A DNA stretch of 22,229 nucleotides from an uncultured Eubacterium sp. (GTDB taxonomy: Bacteria > Bacillota > Clostridia > Lachnospirales > Lachnospiraceae): assembly GCA_900547255.1 (NCBI GenBank), contig URGC01000033.1:1-22229 (forward strand), read 5' to 3'. A program made the position numbers and the translations under genes. The notes beneath the pieces were generated by a model that was given only the letters and a program-made list of their open reading frames with translations, made no database searches and was not told the DNA's origin. Of the stretch, positions 7,805 through 14,783 are shown in pieces (position 1 is the stretch's first letter; the number at the start of each line of letters is the position of its first letter).

Positions 7805-8521
7805 ATGAATTTATATGATGAGCAGATTAAGAGAATAAAACAGTTACTTGATGAAGGCAGTGAGTGCAGGAGTCTTTCACTTGACGGAGCGTGGAATGTG
7901 ACAGATAAGGAGCAGCTTGTATTGCGCACTGATATGGCATACGAGCTTGGCGGCAGTATGAATCCTGCGGTAAGTGCCATAGCATATACCACATCTAAAG
8001 ATATTACAGCGGATGACGGGATATATCTGAAAGGGCAGGATTTGTCACAGATTGAGGGCGACACTGCGTATGCAAGAATTACATTTATACGGTTAAGAAG
8101 TGATTATGTGGAGAGTGCCAGTGAACAGCAGATGTATGCACTTATGAAAGCACTGGATTATGTCAGGTTTAATCTGTATATAGAAGGCTTTATGATGAGA
8201 ATATCATCTGCAAGGGAGCGCGAAGCGGTAAGGGTTTCCAAGGCGTCTGTTGATAAGGGCATAAGCTTTGCAGATGTGGGAGCTGAGTTTATAAAGGCTT
8301 ACAAAAAGCGTCCAGAGGTTGAGGCGGTACAGATATATTATGTGACTGCGGACAATGCTGATTATAAGGCACTTGGCGAATCAGCCAGAATATGTGGCAA
8401 TATCACAGATTCGCTTGACCATATATTTAATGGACTTGTTATGGATTGCAGTACCTGTGGAAGTAAGGAGCTGTGCGATACGATAGATGGGCTTAGGGCT
8501 ATACACCAGAAGTATAGCTGA
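7805..8521 (+). CDS. Acetyl-CoA synthase (AcsB/CdhC)-like partial-domain protein, no Ni-binding CGC
   Basis: A 238-residue cytoplasmic protein with no signal peptide or membrane helix. Recalling the acetyl-CoA synthase beta subunit, I see a colinear match: ELGG near residue 47, a MMRIS...VRVSK...KGISFADVG stretch near 130-160, an AVQIYYVT strand, and a C-terminal DCSTCGSKELCD. The cysteines Cys215, Cys218 and Cys224 resemble the Cys-x2-Cys-x(n)-Cys that ligates the [4Fe-4S] part of the A-cluster. The protein ends about 14 residues later, so the Cys-Gly-Cys that holds the distal nickel is absent. It may therefore bind an Fe-S or other metal site without acting as a full synthase. It sits two bases after the small membrane protein and closes the operon. 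The homology is from memory; a generic CxxC metal-binding protein is the alternative. Confidence 0.6.
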   Translation: MNLYDEQIKRIKQLLDEGSECRSLSLDGAWNVTDKEQLVLRTDMAYELGGSMNPAVSAIAYTTSKDITADDGIYLKGQDLSQIEGDTAYARITFIRLRSDYVESASEQQMYALMKALDYVRFNLYIEGFMMRISSAREREAVRVSKASVDKGISFADVGAEFIKAYKKRPEVEAVQIYYVTADNADYKALGESARICGNITDSLDHIFNGLVMDCSTCGSKELCDTIDGLRAIHQKYS

Positions 8522-8563
8522 TGACAAGGAGTTTATATTTAGGATATTTTATATAATTTTAAG

Positions 8564-8592
8564 TGGATAAAATTCCCTCTGGATGATATAAT
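8564..8592 (+). promoter_or_regulatory. Putative extended -10 promoter for the DUF1538/PII pair
   Basis: TGGATA (8564-8569, four of six consensus matches) lies 17 bases from TATAAT (8587-8592). The -10 carries the extended TGn motif (TGATATAAT from 8584). It lies about 50 bases upstream of the strong ribosome binding site of the next gene. No terminator is evident between 8521 and this point, so read-through from the upstream operon is also possible. Confidence 0.5.
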
Positions 8593-8646
8593 TGTCGTAA
8601 CGCTCGCACTTTGAGATTGCGTATAACATATCGAAGGAGGGATTTT

Positions 8647-10230
8647 TTGAGGAAGGGAATAATTAAATCACAACTTAATTATCAGAGAGCTGTTGTTGGT
8701 GATAAGATGAGGGAGAAGACGAAGGAGTCTGTTAGTGCGGTAGTCCCTATCATGCTTATCGTATTGCTTCTTGGGTTTACGATTGCGCCGCTGTCACCCA
8801 GCATTCTGGTAGAGTTCATTATTGGAGCCGTGCTGGTTATTATTGGCATGGTGTTTTTTTCTTTAGGGGCAGAATTGTCGATGACACCAATGGGTGAACG
8901 AGTTGGTGGAGCGCTGCTTAGGACGAAGAAGTTATGGATGATTATAGCGATTGGATTTGTGCTGGGAATCATTATAACTATATCAGAGCCAGACCTTCAG
9001 GTGCTGGCAGGACAGGTGGCATCTGTTCCTAATATGACACTTATATTGTCAGTCGCAGTTGGTGTCGGCGCATTTCTTGTTGTTGCGCTGTTAAGAATCC
9101 TTATAGGTATTCCACTTGCACCACTTTTGTTAGTATTCTATGCGGTAGTATTTATTCTTGCAATGTTCGTTCCGGGTGATTTCCTTGCGATAGCATTTGA
9201 TTCTGGCGGAGTTACGACAGGACCTATGACAGTTCCATTTATTATGGCACTTGGTGTAGGTATATCGGCTATCCGTAATGATAAGCATGCTGGTAACGAT
9301 AGTTTCGGTCTTGTATCATTATGTTCAATCGGGCCTATATTTGCTGTTCTCGTTCTCGGCCTTGTGTATAGCACAGAAGGCAATTTCACTGAGAGCATAC
9401 AGACAGAGATAGGTAATTCAGTTGAGCTTGGAAAGTTATTCCTGTTCGAGATTCCGGTTTATCTTAAAGAGATAGCGATATCCTTACTTCCTATTGTTGT
9501 ATTTTTTGGCGTATTCCAGATAATTTCTGCTAATAAAATGCATAAGAATGCACTTATCAAGATATGTGTAGGACTTGTGTATACATATGTTGGACTTGTA
9601 CTGTTCCTCACAGGAGCTAATGTCGGATTTATCCCGGCAGGTAATTATCTTGGTTCAGTGCTTGCTTCACTTCCATACAAATGGATAATTGTACCGATAG
9701 GAATGATAATAGGTTACTTTATTGTCAAGGCAGAGCCTGCGGTATATGTGCTTATGCATCAGGTTGAAGAGCTGACATCAGGTGATATATCAGGTAAATC
9801 AATGCAGATAAGTTTATCTATAGGTGTTGCCGTGTCAGTCGGAATATCCATGATACGAGTACTCACAGGTGTGTCAATCATGTATTGCCTTATTCCGGGA
9901 TATGGAATTGCTCTTTTACTCACCTTATTCGTGCCTAAGATATTCACAGCGATTGCATTTGACTCCGGTGGAGTTGCATCCGGACCTATGACAGCTACAT
10001 TTTTACTGCCACTGGCTCAGGGAGCTTGTCTTGCAGTTGGCGGCAATGTTGTAACAGACGCATTTGGCGTGGTTGCGATGGTTGCCATGACACCTCTTAT
10101 TACATTGCAGATTCTTGGACTTGTATACAGAATCAAGAACAGCAAATCTGCCAAGGCACAGGCACCAGTTGCTGCATCAGTTTCACAGCTTTATGCAGAG
10201 CTTGATGATGATACAATTATCGAACTGTAA
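8647..10230 (+). CDS. Polytopic membrane protein with two DUF1538 repeats
   Basis: A 527-residue integral membrane protein with roughly a dozen hydrophobic segments. The two halves are homologous: AFDSGGV-TT-GPMT at residues 183-195 recurs as AFDSGGV-AS-GPMT at 437-449, each followed by a hydrophobic helix and then a conserved DSFG or DAFG motif. This duplicated pattern is that of DUF1538, a family of unknown function thought to be transport-related. The start is TTG 8647, six bases after AAGGAGG (8634-8640); the first internal ATG (8707) has no comparable site. The PII-like gene follows after 12 bases, which is the usual arrangement for a membrane protein gated by a PII-type regulator, as with AmtB-GlnK. 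The substrate is unknown. The inverted-repeat fold expected of many transporters is consistent with, but not proved by, the duplication. Confidence 0.85.
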   Translation: MRKGIIKSQLNYQRAVVGDKMREKTKESVSAVVPIMLIVLLLGFTIAPLSPSILVEFIIGAVLVIIGMVFFSLGAELSMTPMGERVGGALLRTKKLWMIIAIGFVLGIIITISEPDLQVLAGQVASVPNMTLILSVAVGVGAFLVVALLRILIGIPLAPLLLVFYAVVFILAMFVPGDFLAIAFDSGGVTTGPMTVPFIMALGVGISAIRNDKHAGNDSFGLVSLCSIGPIFAVLVLGLVYSTEGNFTESIQTEIGNSVELGKLFLFEIPVYLKEIAISLLPIVVFFGVFQIISANKMHKNALIKICVGLVYTYVGLVLFLTGANVGFIPAGNYLGSVLASLPYKWIIVPIGMIIGYFIVKAEPAVYVLMHQVEELTSGDISGKSMQISLSIGVAVSVGISMIRVLTGVSIMYCLIPGYGIALLLTLFVPKIFTAIAFDSGGVASGPMTATFLLPLAQGACLAVGGNVVTDAFGVVAMVAMTPLITLQILGLVYRIKNSKSAKAQAPVAASVSQLYAELDDDTIIEL

Positions 10231-10242
10231 GGGGGTGTACAT

Positions 10243-10932
10243 ATGAGTGAATTATATATGATGGTGACTATATGCAGCCGTAAAAATATGTCTAAGTTTT
10301 CCAGATTCTATGAGGAGAATAAAGTTTATGCAGGCAATATATCACTTGGACGCGGAACAGCGGCGAGTGATGTGTTAGATTATTTCGGATTAGAGGATGA
10401 CGAGAAGGGCGTACATTTTGCAATAGTCACAGCAGATACATGGAAGACAATCAAGAGAGGTCTTCAGACACAGTTAAAGATTGATGTGCCGGGAACAGGA
10501 ATAGCATTCACAATACCATTAAGCAGTGTGGGTGGCAAGAAAGCACTGGGATTTCTTGTTGATGGTCAGAATTATGAGAAAGGAGATGAGAGCGTATTGA
10601 AGGAGACGGGACATGAGCTTATCGTTGCGATAGCTAATTATGGATATAACACACAGGTTATGAGAGCTGCCGAGGAGGGCGGTGCAACTGGCGGAACTGT
10701 ACTTCATGGCAAGGGTATCGGAATGAAGAGGGCAGAGCAGTTCCTCGGAGTATCGTTAGTGTCTGAGAAGGAGATTATCTTCATAGTCTCTAAGACAGAA
10801 CAGAAAAATGCGATTATGAGTGCAATAATGGAGAAGGCTGGAGTAGGAACTAAGGCGGGAACAATCGTGTTCTCACTCCCTGTTACAAGTACTGCCGGAC
10901 TTAGAATAATTGAGGACTCAGAGGAAAATTAG
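10243..10932 (+). CDS. Tandem PII-like signalling protein
   Basis: A 229-residue cytoplasmic protein made of two PII-like halves. Each half starts with a beta strand (LYMMVTIC near residue 4; HELIVAIAN near 126) and ends with another beta strand (TGIAFTIPL; AGTIVFSLPV). The second half carries GGATGGTVLHGKG, resembling the T-loop-flanking GAxGGT segment of PII proteins, and the first has LGRGTAASDV at the equivalent place. Classical PII proteins have one domain of about 110 residues and form trimers; here two are fused. ATG 10243 follows a GGGGGTG ribosome binding site after five bases. Its placement directly after the DUF1538 membrane protein suggests it gates that protein in response to nucleotides or a metabolite (inference). 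No uridylylation enzyme gene is present. Confidence 0.8.
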   Translation: MSELYMMVTICSRKNMSKFSRFYEENKVYAGNISLGRGTAASDVLDYFGLEDDEKGVHFAIVTADTWKTIKRGLQTQLKIDVPGTGIAFTIPLSSVGGKKALGFLVDGQNYEKGDESVLKETGHELIVAIANYGYNTQVMRAAEEGGATGGTVLHGKGIGMKRAEQFLGVSLVSEKEIIFIVSKTEQKNAIMSAIMEKAGVGTKAGTIVFSLPVTSTAGLRIIEDSEEN

Positions 10933-11123
10933 ACATATTGGTAAAATTGTCTGGATATAATTTGTCCGAAACTTCGGGCGAAAATTGGGAAAATTTTAAC
11001 AAAAAGTTCCATAAAAGTATAAACTAAATATAAAATGTTGAAATTTGCATGTGCAAAATCTCCAAAAAAGATTATAAAACGTCAAATATAATCATGCAAA
11101 ATCGACAAAAAACTAGTGTCAAA
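10933..11123. other. AT-rich intergenic region
   Basis: No gene is seen between the PII-like gene and the terminator. A small hairpin GTCCG/CGGGC (10964-10979) lacks a T-tract. A near-perfect palindrome, TTTGCA-TG-TGCAAA (11044-11057), looks like an operator, and a related CATGCAAAATC recurs near 11093-11103. TATAAT-like hexamers at 10956 and 11087 have no convincing -35. A typical atpI gene is not present here. Confidence 0.4.
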
Positions 11124-11169
11124 ACAATGTCAATCGTAGGTAGAATCAGCGATTGACATTGTTTTTTTT
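11124..11169 (+). terminator. Rho-independent terminator after the PII-like gene
   Basis: A perfect 13-bp inverted repeat (11124-11136 with 11150-11162, loop of 13 bases) runs straight into eight consecutive T residues (11162-11169). This should end transcription of the DUF1538/PII unit. Its descending arm also contains TTGACA, which serves a probable promoter. Confidence 0.85.
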
Positions 11170-11181
11170 AGTGGCTAAAAT
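11153..11181 (+). promoter_or_regulatory. Probable sigma-A promoter of the atp operon, embedded in the terminator
   Basis: TTGACA (11153-11158) is a perfect -35 and TAAAAT (11176-11181) a good -10, with exactly 17 bases between them. The -35 lies in the descending arm of the upstream terminator and the T-tract fills the spacer. The start point would be near 11188, giving a leader of about 40 bases before atpB. Confidence 0.65.
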
Positions 11182-11228
11182 AATAAAAAATTCAAATATG
11201 TTTCATATTTAGAAAGGAGGTAACGCAG

Positions 11229-11915
11229 ATGGATGCTTTGGTAGAAAAGCTAATGGAAGAACTTAATTGCGAGACAGTGTTTACCATACCTTTGCTTGGA
11301 GGAATACCGGTGTATGAGTCAGTGGTTGTGACATGGATTATAATGGCGGTAGTATTTCTGCTGTGTATTCTGCTGAGCCGAAATCTAAGTGTGGAGCACC
11401 CCGGACGCAGACAGATAGTTGTTGAGACTGCGATAAAGGGACTGCACGATTTCTTTACAGAGACGGTAGGAGAGAAGGGAATATCATATATCCCATATCT
11501 TTCAGCCATAGCTATATACATAGGTATAGCCAATCTAATCGGGCTGTTAGGCTTCAAGCCACCTACTAAGGATATGAACGTGACAGCAACTCTTGCAATC
11601 ATGAGTATAGTTCTTATCGAAGTAGCTGGAATTCGTGCCAAAGGAACTAAAGGCTGGCTTAAAAGTTTTGCAGAGCCAATGCCTGTAGTACTTCCAATTA
11701 ATATATTGGAGATTTTCATTAAACCATTGTCACTTTGTATGCGACTATTTGGTAATGTTCTTGGTTCATTCGTAATTATGGAGCTTCTTAAGATAGTTGT
11801 TCCAGCGGTTGTGCCAGCAGTGTTCAGTTGTTATTTTGATATCTTTGATGGACTTATTCAGGCATATGTATTCGTATTCCTGACAGGCTTGTTCATTAAG
11901 GAAGCAACAGAGTAG
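11229..11915 (+). CDS. atpB: F1Fo ATP synthase subunit a
   Basis: Membrane subunit a (228 residues) forms the ion half-channels next to the c-ring. Hydrophobic helices alternate through the protein. The essential stator arginine is Arg172 in SLCMRLFGNVLGS, the signature of this family. A late helix near FLTGLFIKEATE ends the protein. The start is fixed by AAAGGAGG at 11213-11220, eight bases before ATG. It is the first gene of a complete eight-gene operon and lies about 40 bases from the predicted start point. Confidence 0.96.
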   Translation: MDALVEKLMEELNCETVFTIPLLGGIPVYESVVVTWIIMAVVFLLCILLSRNLSVEHPGRRQIVVETAIKGLHDFFTETVGEKGISYIPYLSAIAIYIGIANLIGLLGFKPPTKDMNVTATLAIMSIVLIEVAGIRAKGTKGWLKSFAEPMPVVLPINILEIFIKPLSLCMRLFGNVLGSFVIMELLKIVVPAVVPAVFSCYFDIFDGLIQAYVFVFLTGLFIKEATE

Positions 11916-11971
11916 ACAACGGATTAACATTTGTAAATCAATAAAATATTTATAAAAAAGGAGATTTAATC

Positions 11972-12199
11972 ATGGAGACAATTTTAGTAGCAATCGGAGC
12001 AGGTATAGCAGTATTAACAGGTATTGGTGCCGGTCTTGGTATCGGTAAGGCAACAAGCAGCGCAGTAGATGCAATCGCAAGACAGCCAGAGGCTGAGAGC
12101 AAGATAAGTAAGTCACTTCTTTTAGGATGTGCCCTTGCAGAGGCAACAGCTATTTACGGTTTCGTTATCGCTTTACTTATCATCCTTTTCTTAGGCTAA
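11972..12199 (+). CDS. atpE: F1Fo ATP synthase subunit c (proteolipid ring), predicted H+ type
   Basis: A 75-residue helical hairpin. The glycine-rich first helix GIGAGLGIG leads to the polar loop ARQPE (Arg37-Gln38-Pro39), which contacts the gamma and epsilon subunits, and then to a second helix with the ion-carrying Glu57 (LAEATAIYG). Na+ rings such as that of Ilyobacter carry Gln in helix 1 and Glu-Ser-Thr in helix 2. Here the corresponding positions are Ile24 and Glu57-Ala58-Thr59, so proton coupling is expected. AAAAGGAG (11956-11963) lies eight bases before ATG. A pair of alternative hairpins follows the gene. Confidence 0.96.
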   Translation: METILVAIGAGIAVLTGIGAGLGIGKATSSAVDAIARQPEAESKISKSLLLGCALAEATAIYGFVIALLIILFLG

Positions 12200-12210
12200 T
12201 AACAGGAGTC

Positions 12211-12245
12211 CACTGTTTAAATCGTATCACTGCTTAAATCAGTGA
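12211..12245 (+). other. Intercistronic hairpin with duplicated 5' arm after atpE
   Basis: TCACTG (12227-12232) pairs with CAGTGA (12240-12245) around CTTAAAT. A 13-base segment at 12211-12223 recurs at 12228-12240 with one difference, so the CAGTG arm could pair with either copy. No T-tract follows. It may stabilise the atpE end of the transcript, since subunit c is needed in many copies. Confidence 0.4.
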
Positions 12246-12306
12246 CACAGATTAGAGTTTTAGAAGCTTATAAAGATAAGAATTAGTGAGAAAGGAAGGC
12301 GAAGCA

Positions 12307-12759
12307 ATGTTAAGTATAGATCCATGGAACATAATATGGACAGTTGTAAATCTGCTCGTCTTATATCTGATATTTAAAAAGTTTCTGTATAAGCCTGTTA
12401 TGAAGACTATAACCGCAAGGGAAGAGATGATAAAACAGCAGTTTGAGGATGCTAAGAAGAATCAGGAAGATGCAAGTGCATTAAAGAGTGAATATAATGA
12501 AAAGCTTGATAATGCCAAGACTGAGGCTGACCAGATTATCTTAGAGGCAAGAGCAAGAGCCGATGAGGAGCATACCCGTGCTGTTGAGAGAACTAAACAG
12601 GAAACAGATGCTATGTTAAAAAAGGCTAAAGTAGATATAGCTAATGAGCAGGAGAAGGCAACTAAGGCTGCACAGGCTGATATTGCCAGACTTGCCCTTA
12701 TGGCAGCTAGAAAGATTGTAAAGACGGGTGAGGCTTATGACACAGGCAGCAGTAAATAA
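12307..12759 (+). CDS. atpF: F1Fo ATP synthase subunit b (peripheral stalk)
   Basis: A 150-residue protein with one N-terminal membrane helix (about residues 8-26, after the short MLSIDPWN lead) and then a long charged, heptad-like coiled coil rich in Glu, Lys and Ala. It forms the stator stalk that holds delta and alpha against the rotating parts. The start is ATG 12307 with AAGGAAGG at 12292-12299; an upstream in-frame GTG at 12286 overlaps that site and is unlikely. It is at the short end for the family. It overlaps atpH by 23 bases, implying coupled translation. Confidence 0.94.
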   Translation: MLSIDPWNIIWTVVNLLVLYLIFKKFLYKPVMKTITAREEMIKQQFEDAKKNQEDASALKSEYNEKLDNAKTEADQIILEARARADEEHTRAVERTKQETDAMLKKAKVDIANEQEKATKAAQADIARLALMAARKIVKTGEAYDTGSSK

Positions 12760-13246
12760 TGCGATAGTTTTATACCGGCTGTCTGCTGACAGGAATGAGG
12801 TCGAAAAGACACAGGAACTTTACTTTACAACGCCAAAGCTTAATGAGGTTCTTACCAATCCGACAATCCAGCTTGATAAGAAGTACGAGATAATTGATAA
12901 GGTGTTTGCGTTAGATAAGACACCAGATGTTATCGTTAATTTCATCAAAATGATGTGCAGGCTTGGGGAATGTGATGAGTTCAAAGATATATTTGATGCA
13001 TATTACAGATACTGGGATGAGCAGAACCACATTATAAGAGCTGAGATTATCAACGCACAGAGCGGGGATGATAACAGGGCAGAGGCTGAGGAGTTCTTAA
13101 AGAGCAGATATCCGAAAGATACAATTAAATTGACGGAAAGCGTTGATGAGTCATTATTAGGTGGATACGTGATACGTGCCCATCATATAGAGTATGACAG
13201 AAGCTTTGAAGGACGTTTCCGTCAGCTTGAAAGAAAATTAACTTAG
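12737..13246 (+). CDS. atpH: F1Fo ATP synthase subunit delta
   Basis: A 169-residue protein that links the peripheral stalk (b) to the top of the alpha3beta3 head. The N-terminal helical domain contains LTNPTIQLDKKYEIID, the expected region before the mid-protein break. The C-terminal domain contains VDESLLGGYVIR, the family signature (L-x-G-G-x-x-I-R). ATG 12737 lies inside the end of atpF, with GTGAGG just upstream; GTG 12728 is in frame but overlaps that site. Confidence 0.94.
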   Translation: MTQAAVNNAIVLYRLSADRNEVEKTQELYFTTPKLNEVLTNPTIQLDKKYEIIDKVFALDKTPDVIVNFIKMMCRLGECDEFKDIFDAYYRYWDEQNHIIRAEIINAQSGDDNRAEAEEFLKSRYPKDTIKLTESVDESLLGGYVIRAHHIEYDRSFEGRFRQLERKLT

Positions 13247-13258
13247 GAGGTGACACCT

Positions 13259-14758
13259 GTGGGCGCAATTAGTGCAACAGACATAATCTCCATTATTCAG
13301 AGTGAGATAGAGAATTTTAGCTGGGACGAGGCAAGCCGCGAGACTGGTAATGTAATATGGGTTGGTGATGGAATCGCCACTGTATACGGAATTGACCATG
13401 CGATGTACGGTGAAATCGTAGTATTTGATAATGGAGTTAAAGGAATGGTTCAGGATATCCGCCAGAACGAGATTGGTGTAATCCTTTTTGGACGTGATAC
13501 AGGAATCAAAGAAGGAACTAAAGTTGTTAGAACTAAAAAGAAGGCTGGTATCCCAGTTGGTGAAGGCTTCTTAGGAAGAATCATCAATGCATTGGGTGAG
13601 CCTATTGATGGACAGGGCGATATAAAGGAAGATGATTACAGACCTATTGAAAATGAGGCTCCTGGTATCGTTGACCGTAAATCAGTAAGCACACCAATGG
13701 AGACAGGTATTCTTTCAATAGATTCAATGTTCCCTATCGGACGTGGACAGAGAGAGCTTATTATCGGTGACCGTCAGACAGGTAAGACATCAATTGCAAC
13801 AGATACAATAATTAACCAGAAGGGTAAGGATGTTATCTGTATATATGTAGCCATCGGACAGAAGGCTTCAAGTGTAGCAAAGATTGTATCTACACTTACT
13901 AAAAATGGAGCTATGGATTACTCAATAGTATTATCATCTACAGCAAGTGACCCTGCATCACTTCAGTACATAGCACCATATGCAGGAACTGCTATGGCAG
14001 AATATTTCATGCACAAGGGCAAAGATGTACTTATAGTATATGATGACCTTTCTAAGCATGCGGTAGCATACAGAGCACTTTCATTACTGCTTGAGCGTTC
14101 ACCAGGACGTGAGGCTTACCCAGGAGATGTATTCTATCTTCATTCAAGACTTCTGGAAAGATCAAGCAGATTAAGTGACAAGCTCGGCGGAGGTTCAATA
14201 ACAGCTCTTCCAATCATAGAGACACAGGCAGGAGATGTATCAGCATATATCCCTACTAATGTTATATCTATCACAGATGGACAGATATTCTTGGAGACTA
14301 ACCTGTTTAATTCAGGTATGAGACCAGCCGTTAATGTAGGTCTTTCGGTTTCACGAGTTGGTGGTGCAGCCCAGACTAAGGCAATGAAGAAGGCATCAGG
14401 AAGCATAAGAATTGACCTTGCACAGTACAGAGAGATGGAAGTGTTCACACAGTTTGCATCTGACCTTGATGATGCGACTAAGGCACAGCTTGCACATGGT
14501 AAGGCACTTATGGAACTGCTCAAGCAGCCATTATGCCATCCACTGTCAATGCATGAACAGGTTATGACACTTATAATGGCAAGCCATGGCGCATTTGATA
14601 GTATTCCTACTAAGGATGTCAAGAAGCATCAGTCAGAACTGCTTGACTATCTTGACCTTAAACATCCTGAGATTGGAAGAAAGATAGAAGAGACTAAAGC
14701 GATTGATGATACAATCGTTAACCAGATTATGGATGCAGTCAAAGAATTTGCTGAATAA
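13259..14758 (+). CDS. atpA: F1Fo ATP synthase subunit alpha
   Basis: The non-catalytic nucleotide-binding subunit, 499 residues, normal length. Walker A is GDRQTGKT (residues 170-177), followed by a Walker B-type LIVYDDLSKHA and the arginine-finger region VGLSVSRVGGAAQ. The N-terminal beta-barrel carries VGDGIATVYG. The start is GTG 13259, eight bases after AGGAGG (13245-13250); an in-frame GTG at 13250 falls on that site and is rejected. It begins 12 bases after atpH. Confidence 0.97.
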   Translation: MGAISATDIISIIQSEIENFSWDEASRETGNVIWVGDGIATVYGIDHAMYGEIVVFDNGVKGMVQDIRQNEIGVILFGRDTGIKEGTKVVRTKKKAGIPVGEGFLGRIINALGEPIDGQGDIKEDDYRPIENEAPGIVDRKSVSTPMETGILSIDSMFPIGRGQRELIIGDRQTGKTSIATDTIINQKGKDVICIYVAIGQKASSVAKIVSTLTKNGAMDYSIVLSSTASDPASLQYIAPYAGTAMAEYFMHKGKDVLIVYDDLSKHAVAYRALSLLLERSPGREAYPGDVFYLHSRLLERSSRLSDKLGGGSITALPIIETQAGDVSAYIPTNVISITDGQIFLETNLFNSGMRPAVNVGLSVSRVGGAAQTKAMKKASGSIRIDLAQYREMEVFTQFASDLDDATKAQLAHGKALMELLKQPLCHPLSMHEQVMTLIMASHGAFDSIPTKDVKKHQSELLDYLDLKHPEIGRKIEETKAIDDTIVNQIMDAVKEFAE

Positions 14759-14783
14759 GCAATAGTGCAGAAATGAGGATAAT

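Noticed and set aside
10933..11228. atpI or another small gene upstream of atpB
   Set aside because: The stretch is AT-rich with frequent stops in all frames and contains a terminator and a promoter instead.
11972..12199. Sodium-dependent ATP synthase
   Set aside because: The Na+ ligand positions in helix 1 (Gln) and helix 2 (Ser) are replaced by Ile24 and Ala58.
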